Shown: positions 26,462 to 35,101 of the stretch, one piece after another
Numbering within the stretch: position 1 is the stretch's first letter
Layout: every line of letters starts with the position of its first letter
Source of the DNA: Dokdonella sp.
GTDB taxonomy: Bacteria; Pseudomonadota; Gammaproteobacteria; Xanthomonadales; Rhodanobacteraceae
Direction of reading: 5' to 3'
Length of the DNA: 64,000 bases
NCBI RefSeq assembly: GCF_017744955.1
Contig: NZ_JAGIAG010000001.1
Location: forward strand, 124,001 to 188,000
Notes under the pieces: generated by a model
The model's input: the letters and a program-made list of their open reading frames with translations, nothing else
Database searches by the model: none
Told to the model about the DNA's origin: nothing
Position numbers and translations under genes: made by a program

Positions 26462-27847
26462 ATGAATGCCGCGGCGCCGGCACGTCCGCGCGAGGCGCGT
26501 CGCCGCCGCCTCGCCGCGGCGCTGTTCGTCCTGCTGTTCGCCGTTTCGCAGGCGCTGGCCTGGGCGGCCTACTACGCCTGGGGCGCCAAACGGCTGATCG
26601 GCGACGAGGCGACCTACCAGGACACCGCGCTGGCGATCCTCGCCGGCGGTGCGTGGATGCCGAGCACGATCTGGCCGCCGCTGCAGCCGCTGCTGCTGGC
26701 GGCGACCTACGCCATCGCCGGCGCGCACGTGCTCGCCGCGCAGCTGGTGCAGACCCTGCTGTTCCTCCTCTGCGGCGCGCTGCTGCGCGACCTGTGGCGG
26801 CGCCTCGGCGGCAGCGTCGCCGCGGCGAACATGGCGGCGGCGCTGTTCCTGCTCAATCCGGCCACCGCGTCGTACGCGCTGTGGCTGTGGCCGGAGATCG
26901 TGCATCTCGCCTTGCTGCTCGCCGCGCTGTGCCTGCTGGCGCGCGCCGCGTCGAGCCTGCGCGCGTTCGCCGCCGGCGCCTGCGTGGGACTGGCGATCCT
27001 CGCCAAGAGCCTGCTGTCGGCGTTCTGGCCGGTCCTGTTGCTGATGTTCTGGCGTCGCCGGAAGCCGTATCTGGCCTGGCGGCCCGCCGCGCTGTTCGTG
27101 ATCGCCCTGGGGCTCGTCACCGCGCCGGCGCTGCTGCACGGCTGGCGCGAATACGGGCGTCCGATGATCGCCGACAGCTCGGTCTACAACCTCTGGGTCG
27201 GCCTGACCGATCGCTGGCGCAGCGACTACGTGCAGGACATGGGCGGCGCGACCCTGCCGGAATTCCTCGCCAGCGGCGCGACGCCGCCGCAGCGCAACGC
27301 GGCCTATCTCGACAAGGTGCGCGGGCTGGTCGCCGAACGCGGCCTCGCCGGCGTGCTCGTCGATCAGCTCGAACGCCAGTATTTCCGCCTGTTCAGCGCG
27401 AAGACCTTGCTGGTCTCGCAGCTGCCGGGGCCGGCCTGCGCCGGCCACCTGTCGGTGTACCGCACGCCGCCGTGGCTGACGCGCACGCTGACCGCGGCCA
27501 ACGACGTGCTGCACGCGCTGGTGCTCGCCGCCGCGGCATTCGGTCTGGCCTGCTGGCGACGGCGGCCGGATCGCCTCGCGCTGGTCGCGGCGCTCTTTCT
27601 CGCCTATCAGCTCGCGCTGTTCGCCCTGATCCACGTCAAGGCGCGTTTCCTGCTGCCGATGTTGCCGTTCCTGTGCGGTTTCGCCGGCAGCTTCCTTGCC
27701 GCGCTGCGCGCACGCCGCCTCGACGCGGGACACCTCGAGGCGATCGCGCTGACGCCGCCGCGGCTCGTCCTCGGCGCCGCGCTCGCCGCGCTGCTGCTGT
27801 TCCTCGCCTTCGCCGGCCCCTGGCTGGACGGACTGTGCGCGGCGTGA
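26462..27847 (+). CDS. GT-C fold membrane glycosyltransferase (ArnT/PMT-like)
   Basis: Polytopic protein of 461 residues with about 10-11 hydrophobic spans. The first extracytoplasmic loop carries the acidic pair of GT-C enzymes (LIGDEATYQDTALAIL), and the pattern LPMLPFLCGFAG near the C-terminus is typical of the PMT_2 group. Such enzymes transfer sugars from polyprenyl-phosphate donors on the periplasmic side. A putative acceptor is lipid A, a protein or the exported glycan. It sits between the lipoprotein gene and wzm. No dedicated polyprenyl-phosphate glycosyltransferase is present in the window. Confidence 0.78.
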   Translation: MNAAAPARPREARRRRLAAALFVLLFAVSQALAWAAYYAWGAKRLIGDEATYQDTALAILAGGAWMPSTIWPPLQPLLLAATYAIAGAHVLAAQLVQTLLFLLCGALLRDLWRRLGGSVAAANMAAALFLLNPATASYALWLWPEIVHLALLLAALCLLARAASSLRAFAAGACVGLAILAKSLLSAFWPVLLLMFWRRRKPYLAWRPAALFVIALGLVTAPALLHGWREYGRPMIADSSVYNLWVGLTDRWRSDYVQDMGGATLPEFLASGATPPQRNAAYLDKVRGLVAERGLAGVLVDQLERQYFRLFSAKTLLVSQLPGPACAGHLSVYRTPPWLTRTLTAANDVLHALVLAAAAFGLACWRRRPDRLALVAALFLAYQLALFALIHVKARFLLPMLPFLCGFAGSFLAALRARRLDAGHLEAIALTPPRLVLGAALAALLLFLAFAGPWLDGLCAA

Positions 27848-27893
27848 GCGGCGAATCCGGTATCCTCGCAAGGTTCTCGACCTCGCTTCCTCC

Positions 27894-28655
27894 ATGCGTC
27901 AGCACCTGATCGAACTCGTCCTCTTCAGCACCTACGCGGAATTGCGCGCCGAGCGCGCGCGCAGCTATCTCGGCCTCGCCTGGTGGGTACTCGACCCGGC
28001 GATGCAGATGGCGGTGTGGTGGCTGCTGATCCACGTCATCCTGCGCGCCGGCGGACCGGACTACCTGCCTTCGCTGCTGATCGGCGTGACGCTGTGGCAG
28101 TGGATGAAGTCGTGCATGATCCACGGCGGCTACGCGATCTGGAGCAACCTGAATCTGGTGCGCCAGGTGGCGCTGCCGCCGCTGGTGTTTCCCGTCGTCG
28201 CGGTGCTGTCGGACACGGTGAAGTTCTTCTACATCTTCGCCGTGCTGCTGGTGATCCTGTGGGTGTCCGGCTATCCGCCGAGCTGGGCCTACTTCGGGCT
28301 GCTGCCGCTGTTCGTCGCGATCCTGCTGCTGTCGGCCGGCGTCGGCTTCATCATCGCCGCGATGGTGCCGCTGCTGCCGGACCTGCGCTTCGTCATCGAG
28401 CAGGTGCTGAACGTGGTGATGTACCTGTCGGGCGTGGTGTTCATGCTGTCCAACATCCCTTCGCCGCTGCGCGAGGTGCTGGCGCTCAATCCCATCGCGG
28501 TGATCATGGATGCCGCGCGCGGCATCCTGATGCACGGCCTGTGGCCGAACTGGGTCGGCCTGACCAAGGCCAGCCTGATCGCCCTGGTCGCGTGCGCGCT
28601 CGGCGCGTTCGTGGTCGCGCGCCTCGCGCCGCGCTATCCGAAGCTGGCGGCCTGA
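27894..28655 (+). CDS. wzm: Polysaccharide ABC transporter permease (Wzm)
   Basis: ABC-2 type membrane subunit of 253 residues with six predicted spans. Begins LIELVLFSTYAELRAERARSYLGLAWWVLDP, the RARYKxSxLGxxWxxLxP-like family signature. It exports lipid-linked O antigen, capsule or teichoic-type glycan across the inner membrane together with Wzt. The stop is one base before the Wzt start, so they form one operon. TATCCT (27861-27866) upstream is a possible -10. Family is certain; the transported glycan is not identified. Confidence 0.92.
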   Translation: MRQHLIELVLFSTYAELRAERARSYLGLAWWVLDPAMQMAVWWLLIHVILRAGGPDYLPSLLIGVTLWQWMKSCMIHGGYAIWSNLNLVRQVALPPLVFPVVAVLSDTVKFFYIFAVLLVILWVSGYPPSWAYFGLLPLFVAILLLSAGVGFIIAAMVPLLPDLRFVIEQVLNVVMYLSGVVFMLSNIPSPLREVLALNPIAVIMDAARGILMHGLWPNWVGLTKASLIALVACALGAFVVARLAPRYPKLAA

Positions 28656-28656
28656 G

Positions 28657-29367
28657 ATGGGCGAGATCCTCGTCGAGCTGCGCAACGTCGGCGTCGCGTT
28701 CAGCGCGCAGCGGCGCATGAACGACCATCGCTTCTGGGCGCTCGAGGACGTCGACCTGACCCTGCGCCGCGGCCAGCGCCTCGGCGTGATCGGCCGCAAC
28801 GGCGCCGGCAAGAGCACCCTGCTGCGCGTCATCGCCGGCATCCTCGCGCCCGATCGCGGCACGGTGAAGCGCGGGCCGGTGTCGTGCCAGCTGCTGTCGC
28901 TCGCGCTTGGCTTCGTGCCGCACCTGTCCGGCCGCGACAACGCCGTGCTGTCCGGCCTGATGCTCGGCCTGCGCCGGCGCGACATCACCGCGCGCCTGGC
29001 CGCGATCCACGAGTTCTCCGAGCTCGGCGACTTCTTCGAGCAGCCGATCGCGGCGTATTCCTCCGGCATGATGATGCGGCTGGCGTTCTCGGTCGCGATC
29101 CAGGTCGAGCCCGACGTACTGCTGATCGACGAGGTCATGGCAGTCGGCGACGCCGAGTTCCAGCAGAAATCCGGCGCCGCGCTGCGCGCGCGCATGGGCG
29201 AAGGCCACACTGTCGTGCTGGTCAGCCACGACGAGACCCAGATCGCCTCGCTGTGCGATCGCGTGCTATGGGTGGAGCACGGCAAGAGCATCCTCGAAGG
29301 CGACCGCGACGAGGTGTTCGAGGCCTATCATCGCGACCTGCACCTGGTTCCGACGCCGAAGGCATGA
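28657..29367 (+). CDS. wzt: Polysaccharide ABC transporter ATP-binding protein (Wzt), short form
   Basis: Nucleotide-binding subunit of 236 residues: Walker A GRNGAGKSTLLRVIAG, signature YSSGMMMRLAFSV, Walker B VLLIDEVMAVGD and H-loop VSHDE. It ends soon after the nucleotide-binding domain (EVFEAYHRDLH), so it lacks the C-terminal carbohydrate-binding domain that Wzt uses for O9a-type glycans with a terminal cap. This places it with the TagH/KpsT-like or cap-independent exporters. The stop overlaps the next small gene by ATGA. Energises export by Wzm. Confidence 0.92.
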   Translation: MGEILVELRNVGVAFSAQRRMNDHRFWALEDVDLTLRRGQRLGVIGRNGAGKSTLLRVIAGILAPDRGTVKRGPVSCQLLSLALGFVPHLSGRDNAVLSGLMLGLRRRDITARLAAIHEFSELGDFFEQPIAAYSSGMMMRLAFSVAIQVEPDVLLIDEVMAVGDAEFQQKSGAALRARMGEGHTVVLVSHDETQIASLCDRVLWVEHGKSILEGDRDEVFEAYHRDLHLVPTPKA

Positions 29368-29630
29368 AGGGCCTGGACACCGCACGTCTCGATACCCTGG
29401 CGCGCCGCCTCGGCCTCGCGCCGCGCCAGCTCGCGCTGGCCGCCGCGCGCCTCGCGCACGACGAGGCGGCCGGCGCGCAGCGCCGCCGTGCCGTGCTCGC
29501 CGAAGCGCACGCGCCGACCGCCGCGATGGAACACGTCGCGTCGCTGATGGCGACGCCGATCGCCGGTTACGCGCTCGACGAGGTCGATCGCGCGCTGGCG
29601 TCGCTGTGGCCGACGACGACGGACACCTAG
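29364..29630 (+). CDS. Small uncharacterised protein coupled to Wzt
   Basis: 88-residue, Ala/Arg-rich, probably all-helical protein (LDTLARRLGLAPRQLALAAARLAHDEAAGAQ in part), with no signal peptide or membrane span. The ATG overlaps the wzt stop (ATGA), and its own stop is two bases before the next glycosyltransferase start, so expression is tightly linked to the exporter. It has the codon pattern of its neighbours. I recognise no family. Possible roles are a Wzt accessory or a small scaffold between exporter and glycosyltransferase. A chance ORF is less likely, given the close fit to both neighbours. Confidence 0.6.
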   Translation: MKGLDTARLDTLARRLGLAPRQLALAAARLAHDEAAGAQRRRAVLAEAHAPTAAMEHVASLMATPIAGYALDEVDRALASLWPTTTDT

Positions 29631-29632
29631 CG

Positions 29633-32278
29633 GTGCGCGGCGCCACCCTGATCGTGCTCGCCTGGAACCAGTGGCCGCTGACGCGGCGCTGCCTGGATTC
29701 GCTGCTGGCCAGCGAACTCGACTTCGCCGAAGTGCTCGTCGTCGACAACGGCAGCGAGGACGACACGCCGAGCGGCCTGGCCGGGTACGCCGGCCGTGTG
29801 CGCGTGCTGCGCCTGCCGGAGAACCTCGGCTTCGTGCGCGGCATGAACGCCGGCATCGCCGCCGCGCGCACCGGCGACGACGTCGTGCTGCTCAACAACG
29901 ATCTGTTGTTCACGCAGGCCGACTGGCTCGGCCGCCTGCGCGACGCGGCCTACGCGGACCCGGCCACCGGCATCGTCGGCTGCCGCCTGCTCGGCCCGGA
30001 GGCCGACGGCCGCGTCTACCACGTCGGCGGCTACATCGAACCGGACGACCTGCACGGCGAGCAGAACGAATCGGGCCAGGTCGAGCGCGAGGTCGGCCAG
30101 TACCCGCGCACGCGCCGCGTGCAGGCGGTCGCGTTCGCGCTCGCGTACCTGCGCCGCGACGCGCTCGCGCGCCTCGGCGGCCTCGACGAGGCCTTCCACA
30201 GCTATTTCGAGGACACCGACTGCTGCCTGCGCGCGGCCGACCTCGGCATCGCCAGCGTGATCGCCGGCGCGGTCACGCTGCGCCACGACCAGCACGGCTC
30301 GACCGAAAGCGACGGCGGTTTCCGCGCGCGCCTGTTCGCGCAGAGCCGCGCCGCGTTCGCCGCGCGTTGGCGCGAGCGCCTGCGCGAGGACTATCGCGGC
30401 GACGTGCTCTGGCACGGCGCCACGCGCAGCTCGGGCGCACCGGCGCAGCTCGCGCGCCTGCTCGTGCGCCGGCTCGACGCACGCGGGCTGCGCATGGGCT
30501 ATGCCGCGTCGACGCGCGAACTCGGCGACCTGCAGGACGGCCGCCTCGATCTCGCCGCGCGGCGACGGCTGCCGGCGCTGCCCGACGCCGCGCTCGCCTG
30601 CGGCATCGACGCCTTCGCGCAGGCGCGCGGCCGCTGGCGCGTCGGCCTCGGCTTCAGCGAATGGGAGACCGCGCCGGCGCGGGCCGCGCAGGCGGCGCGC
30701 GCGCTCGACCTGCTGCTGGTCCCCGACGCGTTCCAGCGCGACGCCTTCGCGCGCGCCGGCGTGCGTACGCCGATCGAACGGCTGCCGCTCGGCGTCGATC
30801 GCGACTACTGCCATCCCGACGTCGCCGCGCCACGTCATCCGCGCGGCGACTTCGTCTTCCTCGCCGTCGCCGAAGACCTCGCGCGCGATGCGCCGGAAGT
30901 CCTGGTCGAAACATTCCGCGCGACTTTCCGTGCCGACGAGCCGGTGCAACTGCTGCTGCAGATCGCGCCCGGCCGCGATGCGCTGGCGATCCGCGCCGCG
31001 CTGGATTCGCTGCCTGCGCACGCGACGCACGGCCGCGTACGCCTGCTCGACGGCTGGGGCTTTCCGTGGCACCAGCGCGCGCAGCTGCTGTCGTCGGCCG
31101 ACGCCTACGTCTCGGCGCGCCGCGGCGGCGGTTGGGACCCGCGCGCGGCCGAGACGATCGCCTGCGGCCGGCTGCTGCTGGCGACCGACTTCGGCAGCCA
31201 GGCGGCGCTGGCGCGCGAGCACGGCCTCGCCGTCGCGGCGCGCCTGGTCGACGCCGGCGACGGGCGCCGCTGGGCCGAACCGGATCGCGCCGCGCTCGCC
31301 GCGTGCTTGCGCGACGCCGTCGACCGGCGCGCGGCGCTGCTCGCCGTGGCACGCGCACGCGCCGACGCGTTCGCCCGCGAACACGACATCGACACCGGCG
31401 CCGATCGCCTGGTCGAGCTGCTCGCGCGCGGCGGCACGCTGGCGCCTGCGCGCACGGCGCCGACGCCGCATCGTCCGAGTCGCGTCGCGGAAGCCGCCAG
31501 CGGCCAGATCGTCGTGCTCGGCATGCACCGCTCCGGCACTTCCAGCGTCGCCGGCCTGCTCGCGCGGCTCGGCGTCCACGCGGGCGACGACGCCGAGCTG
31601 ATGATCGGCCCCGACAATCCGAAGGGCCATTACGAACTCGCCCGCCTGCACGGCGCCTGCCTGCGCCGGCTCGAAGCGGCCGGCGGCGATTGGAAACAGC
31701 CGCCGACGTCGGCGCCCGGGGCCGCCGTCGACGCGTTCCGTCGCGACATCGCCGAGCTGCTGCGCACGCTCGAGCCGCGGCGCCCGTGGCTGATCAAGGA
31801 ACCGCGCCTGTGCCTGCTCGCGCGCGAACTGCTGCCGCTGCTGACGCGACCGGTGTTCGTGCACGTCGTGCGCGATCCGCACGCGGTCGCGCAATCGCTG
31901 GCTGCGCGCAACGGGCTCGCGCGCGACCACGCGCTGGCGCTGTGGCGGCAGTACACGCAAGCCGCGTTCGAGGCGAGCCGCGGCTGGCCGCGCGTGCTGG
32001 TCGACTACGCCGAGGTGCTGGCCGATCCGCTCGCGCTGGCGCGGCGCCTGTACGACACCCTGCGCGGTTTCGGTATCGAAGGCTTGCGCGCGCCGGATGC
32101 GGAAGAACTGCGCGCCTGGATCGACCCGGCGATGGCGCACGCGCGACCCTCGACGGAGAGCGCGCTCGACGACGAGACGCAGGCCCTGTGGGACGCGATC
32201 CGCGACGGCCGCGTCCTCGACCCGGACGTCGCGTTCGACGTCGCGACTGCGCCGTTGCGGCGCGCGGGCGGCCGATGA
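29633..32278 (+). CDS. Multidomain GT2 - GT-B-like - sulfotransferase protein
   Basis: Large cytoplasmic protein of 881 residues from a GTG at 29633 (an upstream in-frame GTG at 29606 would overlap the small gene). Domain 1 (about 1-260) is a family 2 glycosyltransferase: ATLIVLAWNQWPLTRRCLDS, VVDNGSEDDT, VVLLNNDLLF, SYFEDTDCCLRA. Domain 2 (about 270-600) is GT-B/GT4-like: GLGFSEWETAP, LPLGVDRDYCHP, VSARRGGGWDPRAAETIACG. Domain 3 (about 620-875) is a sulfotransferase with a canonical loop IVVLGMHRSGTSSVAGLL and FVHVVRDPHAVAQSL. It may extend and sulfate the exported glycan. The stop overlaps the next GT2 start by ATGA. Confidence 0.85.
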   Translation: MRGATLIVLAWNQWPLTRRCLDSLLASELDFAEVLVVDNGSEDDTPSGLAGYAGRVRVLRLPENLGFVRGMNAGIAAARTGDDVVLLNNDLLFTQADWLGRLRDAAYADPATGIVGCRLLGPEADGRVYHVGGYIEPDDLHGEQNESGQVEREVGQYPRTRRVQAVAFALAYLRRDALARLGGLDEAFHSYFEDTDCCLRAADLGIASVIAGAVTLRHDQHGSTESDGGFRARLFAQSRAAFAARWRERLREDYRGDVLWHGATRSSGAPAQLARLLVRRLDARGLRMGYAASTRELGDLQDGRLDLAARRRLPALPDAALACGIDAFAQARGRWRVGLGFSEWETAPARAAQAARALDLLLVPDAFQRDAFARAGVRTPIERLPLGVDRDYCHPDVAAPRHPRGDFVFLAVAEDLARDAPEVLVETFRATFRADEPVQLLLQIAPGRDALAIRAALDSLPAHATHGRVRLLDGWGFPWHQRAQLLSSADAYVSARRGGGWDPRAAETIACGRLLLATDFGSQAALAREHGLAVAARLVDAGDGRRWAEPDRAALAACLRDAVDRRAALLAVARARADAFAREHDIDTGADRLVELLARGGTLAPARTAPTPHRPSRVAEAASGQIVVLGMHRSGTSSVAGLLARLGVHAGDDAELMIGPDNPKGHYELARLHGACLRRLEAAGGDWKQPPTSAPGAAVDAFRRDIAELLRTLEPRRPWLIKEPRLCLLARELLPLLTRPVFVHVVRDPHAVAQSLAARNGLARDHALALWRQYTQAAFEASRGWPRVLVDYAEVLADPLALARRLYDTLRGFGIEGLRAPDAEELRAWIDPAMAHARPSTESALDDETQALWDAIRDGRVLDPDVAFDVATAPLRRAGGR

Positions 32279-33840
32279 GCCTGCTCGATTTCCTGCGGCC
32301 GCGCCGGCGCGCCGCCGTGCCGCGCCTGCATCCACCGTTGCGCGAAGCGACCTGGGACGGGAGCACATTCACGCTCGCGTTCGAGCGCAACGATCTCTCC
32401 GCCGTCGCGCTCGACCTGGACGGCACGTATTTCGCCGATGCGCCGATCGACGCCGACGGCCGCGCGCAGTTCGCGCTCGCGTTCTCGCCGTCCGGCCAGG
32501 CCGCGATCGCGGCGATGCCGCGCGCGCGCCGCGACGGCGACCCGCTGGCCGCGGAGCCTCTGTGCCTGCGCTTCGGCCAGGCCGGATTCGCGCGCGAACC
32601 GATCGCGTCGGAACTGCTGCCGCTGGTCGACGGTGCGCAACTGGTCCCGTTCGGCGTCGACGCCGCCGCGGCGCACGTGGTCGTCGTGGTGCCGGTCTAC
32701 GACGCGCCGGAACTGGTCGAGCGCTGCCTCGACTCGGTGCTCGCGCACACGACCGGCCGCGCGCGCCTGATCGTGGTCGACGACGCCAGCCCCGATCCGC
32801 GCATCGCGCCGCTGCTCGCGCGCTACGCCGGCCTCGCCGGCGTCGAGGTGCTGCGCAACGCGTCCAACCGCGGCTTCACCGCCAGTGCGAACCGCGGCAT
32901 CGACGCCGCCGGCGGCGCGGACGTGGTGCTGCTGAACGCCGACACCGAGGTCGGACCGAACTGGCTCACCGGCCTACGCCGCGCCGCCTATTCGCGTGAC
33001 GACGTCGGCACCGCGACGGCGGTGTCGGACAACGCCGGCGCGTTCTCGGTACCGGAACTGGAGCAGGCCAACGCGTTGCCGTCCGGCTGGAGTGTCGAGC
33101 AAGCCGCGCGCGCGCTGTGGTTGCAGGCCGGGCTGGCCTATCCGCAGCTGCCGACCGGCAACGGCTTCTGCCTGTACCTTCGCCGCACAGCGATCGACCA
33201 AGTGGGAAAGCTGGACGAAGCCGCTTTTCCGCAGGGCTACGGCGAGGAGAACGACTTCTGCCAGCGCGCCGCGCAGGCGGGCCTGCGTCACCTGATCGCC
33301 GGCAACGTGCTGGTCCGGCACGCGCGCAGCGCAAGCTTCGGCGAGGAGCGCCGACGCGTCCTGGGCGAAGCCGGCATGGCCGTGCTGCGCCGTCGCTGGC
33401 CGGACTACGAGGCCGAGGTCGGCCGCACGCTGTTCTCGTTCGAGCGCCGCGCGCTCGACTGGCGCGTGCGGCGCGCCTACGCCGGGAAGCCTCCATTGCC
33501 GCGGCTGCTGTGGGTCGGCGCCGGCGCACCGACGCTGCGCGAAGCGGCGGTATGGAACCTGCGCGCGAACGGCGATCGCAACGAGCTGGTCGCCGGCGAC
33601 CGTGTGGTCGCCGCCAATACCTGGCGCGCCGACGATGCGGAGAGCTCGTACCGCGCGCTGTGGAACTGGCTGCAGCTGTACGCGTTCGAGGGGTTGCTGA
33701 TCGCCGCGCGCAAGGAATCGGCCGCTGAGATCCTGTGCCGGCTGCTCGACATTCCGATCCTCGAGATCGGTGCCGCGCACGACACGACGCTGGCCGACGC
33801 CTTCGCGCGCGTGCGCAGCTTCGAGAGCCCATCCGCGTAG
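32275..33840 (+). CDS. Glycosyltransferase family 2 with N-terminal extension
   Basis: 521-residue protein. The first 130 residues are an uncharacterised beta-rich region (TWDGSTFTLAFERNDLSAVAL). The GT2 catalytic domain spans about 138-400 with VVVVPVYDAPELVERCLDSV, VVDDASPD, NRGFTASANRGI, VVLLNADTEVGPNW (DxD-like) and GYGEENDFCQRAA (ED...). A C-terminal part of about 110 residues (RLLWVGAGAPTLREAAVW) is reminiscent of incomplete GT-B donor domains. The ATG is coupled to the preceding stop. It probably contributes to the same surface glycan; sugar unknown. Confidence 0.85.
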   Translation: MSLLDFLRPRRRAAVPRLHPPLREATWDGSTFTLAFERNDLSAVALDLDGTYFADAPIDADGRAQFALAFSPSGQAAIAAMPRARRDGDPLAAEPLCLRFGQAGFAREPIASELLPLVDGAQLVPFGVDAAAAHVVVVVPVYDAPELVERCLDSVLAHTTGRARLIVVDDASPDPRIAPLLARYAGLAGVEVLRNASNRGFTASANRGIDAAGGADVVLLNADTEVGPNWLTGLRRAAYSRDDVGTATAVSDNAGAFSVPELEQANALPSGWSVEQAARALWLQAGLAYPQLPTGNGFCLYLRRTAIDQVGKLDEAAFPQGYGEENDFCQRAAQAGLRHLIAGNVLVRHARSASFGEERRRVLGEAGMAVLRRRWPDYEAEVGRTLFSFERRALDWRVRRAYAGKPPLPRLLWVGAGAPTLREAAVWNLRANGDRNELVAGDRVVAANTWRADDAESSYRALWNWLQLYAFEGLLIAARKESAAEILCRLLDIPILEIGAAHDTTLADAFARVRSFESPSA

Positions 33841-33850
33841 CGCCCGTGGC

Positions 33851-33898
33851 GGTCTGCGCGCAGACCATGCGGACTGCGCAGACGCGCTCTGCGACAAT
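33851..33898 (+). promoter_or_regulatory. Palindrome and -10 element before the Gmd-like gene
   Basis: A perfect 16-bp palindrome, GGTCTGCGCGCAGACC (33851-33866), lies 27 bases upstream of GACAAT (33893-33898). GACAAT ends seven bases before the ATG at 33905. The palindrome sits where an activator or upstream operator would bind. It could also be the tail of a terminator for the glycosyltransferase gene, but no T-run follows. Confidence 0.4.
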
Positions 33899-33904
33899 GC
33901 CGCC

Positions 33905-34939
33905 ATGACCCTCGGCTACGCACGCGCGCTGATCACCGGACTCGGCGGCCAGGACGGCGCCCTGCTGGCGGCCCATCTCCTGCGCGCCGGCGTCGACGTG
34001 ATCGGCACGCACCGGCCGCAACGCGCGTTCGACGCCTGGCGCCTGCGCGAACTCGGCATCGACGCGCATCCGCGCCTGCGCCTCGCCGCGCTCGATCCGA
34101 CCGACGCCGCGGCCTGCGCCGAACTGGTCGCGGCGACGCAGCCGCAGGCGCTGTTCCATCTCGCCGGGCAGTCGCGCGTGGCCGAATCGTTCCGCGACCC
34201 GCAGGCCAGCCTCGTCGCGAACGGGCTCAGCACCGTGCACCTGCTCGACGCGGTGCGCGCGCACGCGCCGGCGGCGCGCCTCGTGCTCGCCGCCAGCGCC
34301 GAGATCTTCGGCGTGCCGACGACCGCGCCGCAGGACGAAGCGACGCCGCTCGCGCCGCAGTCGCCGTACGGCCTGTCCAAGCTGCTCGCGCACGCGGCGG
34401 TCGGCAGCTGGCGCGCGAGCTACGGTCTGCGCGCGTCGAGCGCGATCCTGTTCAACCACGAATCGGAATGGCGCGACGAGGCCTTCGTCACGCGCAAGCT
34501 CAGCCGCGCGGTCGCGCGCATCGCGCTCGGCCGCATCGATCGGGTCGAACTCGGCAATCTCGATGCGCGGCGCGACTTCGGCTACGCGCCGGACCACGTC
34601 GCCGCGATGGCCGCGATGGCCGCGCGCGACGCCGGCGCGGACTACGTGCTCGCCACCGGCGTGGCGATGAGCGTGCGCGACTTCGCCACGGCCGCGTTCG
34701 CAGCGGCCGGCATCCGCATCGACTGGTTCGGCGAGGGCGCCGACGAGGTCGGCGTCGAACACGGCAGCGACCGCGTACGCGTGCGCGTCGACGCCGATCT
34801 GTTCCGCCCGGTCGACGCGCCGCTGCGGGTCGGCGATGCGACGAAGGCCCGGCGCGAACTCGGTTTCGCACCGAGCCTGGATCTCGCCGGGCTGGCGCGG
34901 CGCATGGTCGAGGCCGATCTGGCGCGCGAGCGGGCGTAG
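33905..34939 (+). CDS. GDP-mannose 4,6-dehydratase-like SDR enzyme
   Basis: NAD(P)-dependent extended short-chain dehydrogenase (344 residues) most like GDP-mannose 4,6-dehydratase. It has a Rossmann motif ALITGLGGQDGALLA (family TGxxGQDG), HLAGQSRVAESFRDP, catalytic Ser region AASAEIFG, YGLSK (YxxxK), and the Gmd-specific NHESEWRDEAFVTRKL and LGNLDARRDFGYA. Gmd makes GDP-4-keto-6-deoxymannose for fucose, rhamnose or perosamine pathways. It differs from standard Gmd in several places and no partner reductase, epimerase or aminotransferase is nearby, so exact product is open. It closes the plus-strand arm of the glycan locus. Confidence 0.82.
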   Translation: MTLGYARALITGLGGQDGALLAAHLLRAGVDVIGTHRPQRAFDAWRLRELGIDAHPRLRLAALDPTDAAACAELVAATQPQALFHLAGQSRVAESFRDPQASLVANGLSTVHLLDAVRAHAPAARLVLAASAEIFGVPTTAPQDEATPLAPQSPYGLSKLLAHAAVGSWRASYGLRASSAILFNHESEWRDEAFVTRKLSRAVARIALGRIDRVELGNLDARRDFGYAPDHVAAMAAMAARDAGADYVLATGVAMSVRDFATAAFAAAGIRIDWFGEGADEVGVEHGSDRVRVRVDADLFRPVDAPLRVGDATKARRELGFAPSLDLAGLARRMVEADLARERA

Positions 34940-34983
34940 GACTTCGGGTCGCTCTCGTGGGGATCGCTTGCGAGGAGCTTTTC

Positions 34984-35062
34984 TCTCGCAGAGACGCAGA
35001 GAACGCAGAGAAAGCTCTGGAAAAATTCTTTTACTCTGCGTTCTCTGCGCCTCTGCGAGAAA
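34984..35062. repeat. Intergenic palindromic repeat, copy 2
   Basis: Inverted arms of about 30 bp (TCTCGCAGAGACGCAGAGAA type and its complement) around a short AT-rich centre, between convergent gmd-like and S9 peptidase genes. Same family as 14551, 41019 and 48199. Could serve as a bidirectional terminator. Confidence 0.88.
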
Positions 35063-35101
35063 CCGGCTTGCGCCTTTCCCGCAGACGCACGCCGAAAAAC
35101 A

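Noticed and set aside
28657..29367. Wzt-type carbohydrate-binding domain that might be split off downstream
   Set aside because: The following 88-residue protein is helical and Ala/Arg-rich, not a beta-sandwich, so it is not a detached sugar-binding domain.
29627..32368. 913-residue minus-strand frame opposite the GT-sulfotransferase gene
   Set aside because: Antisense shadow: low-complexity, Arg/Ala-rich, and crosses real gene boundaries.
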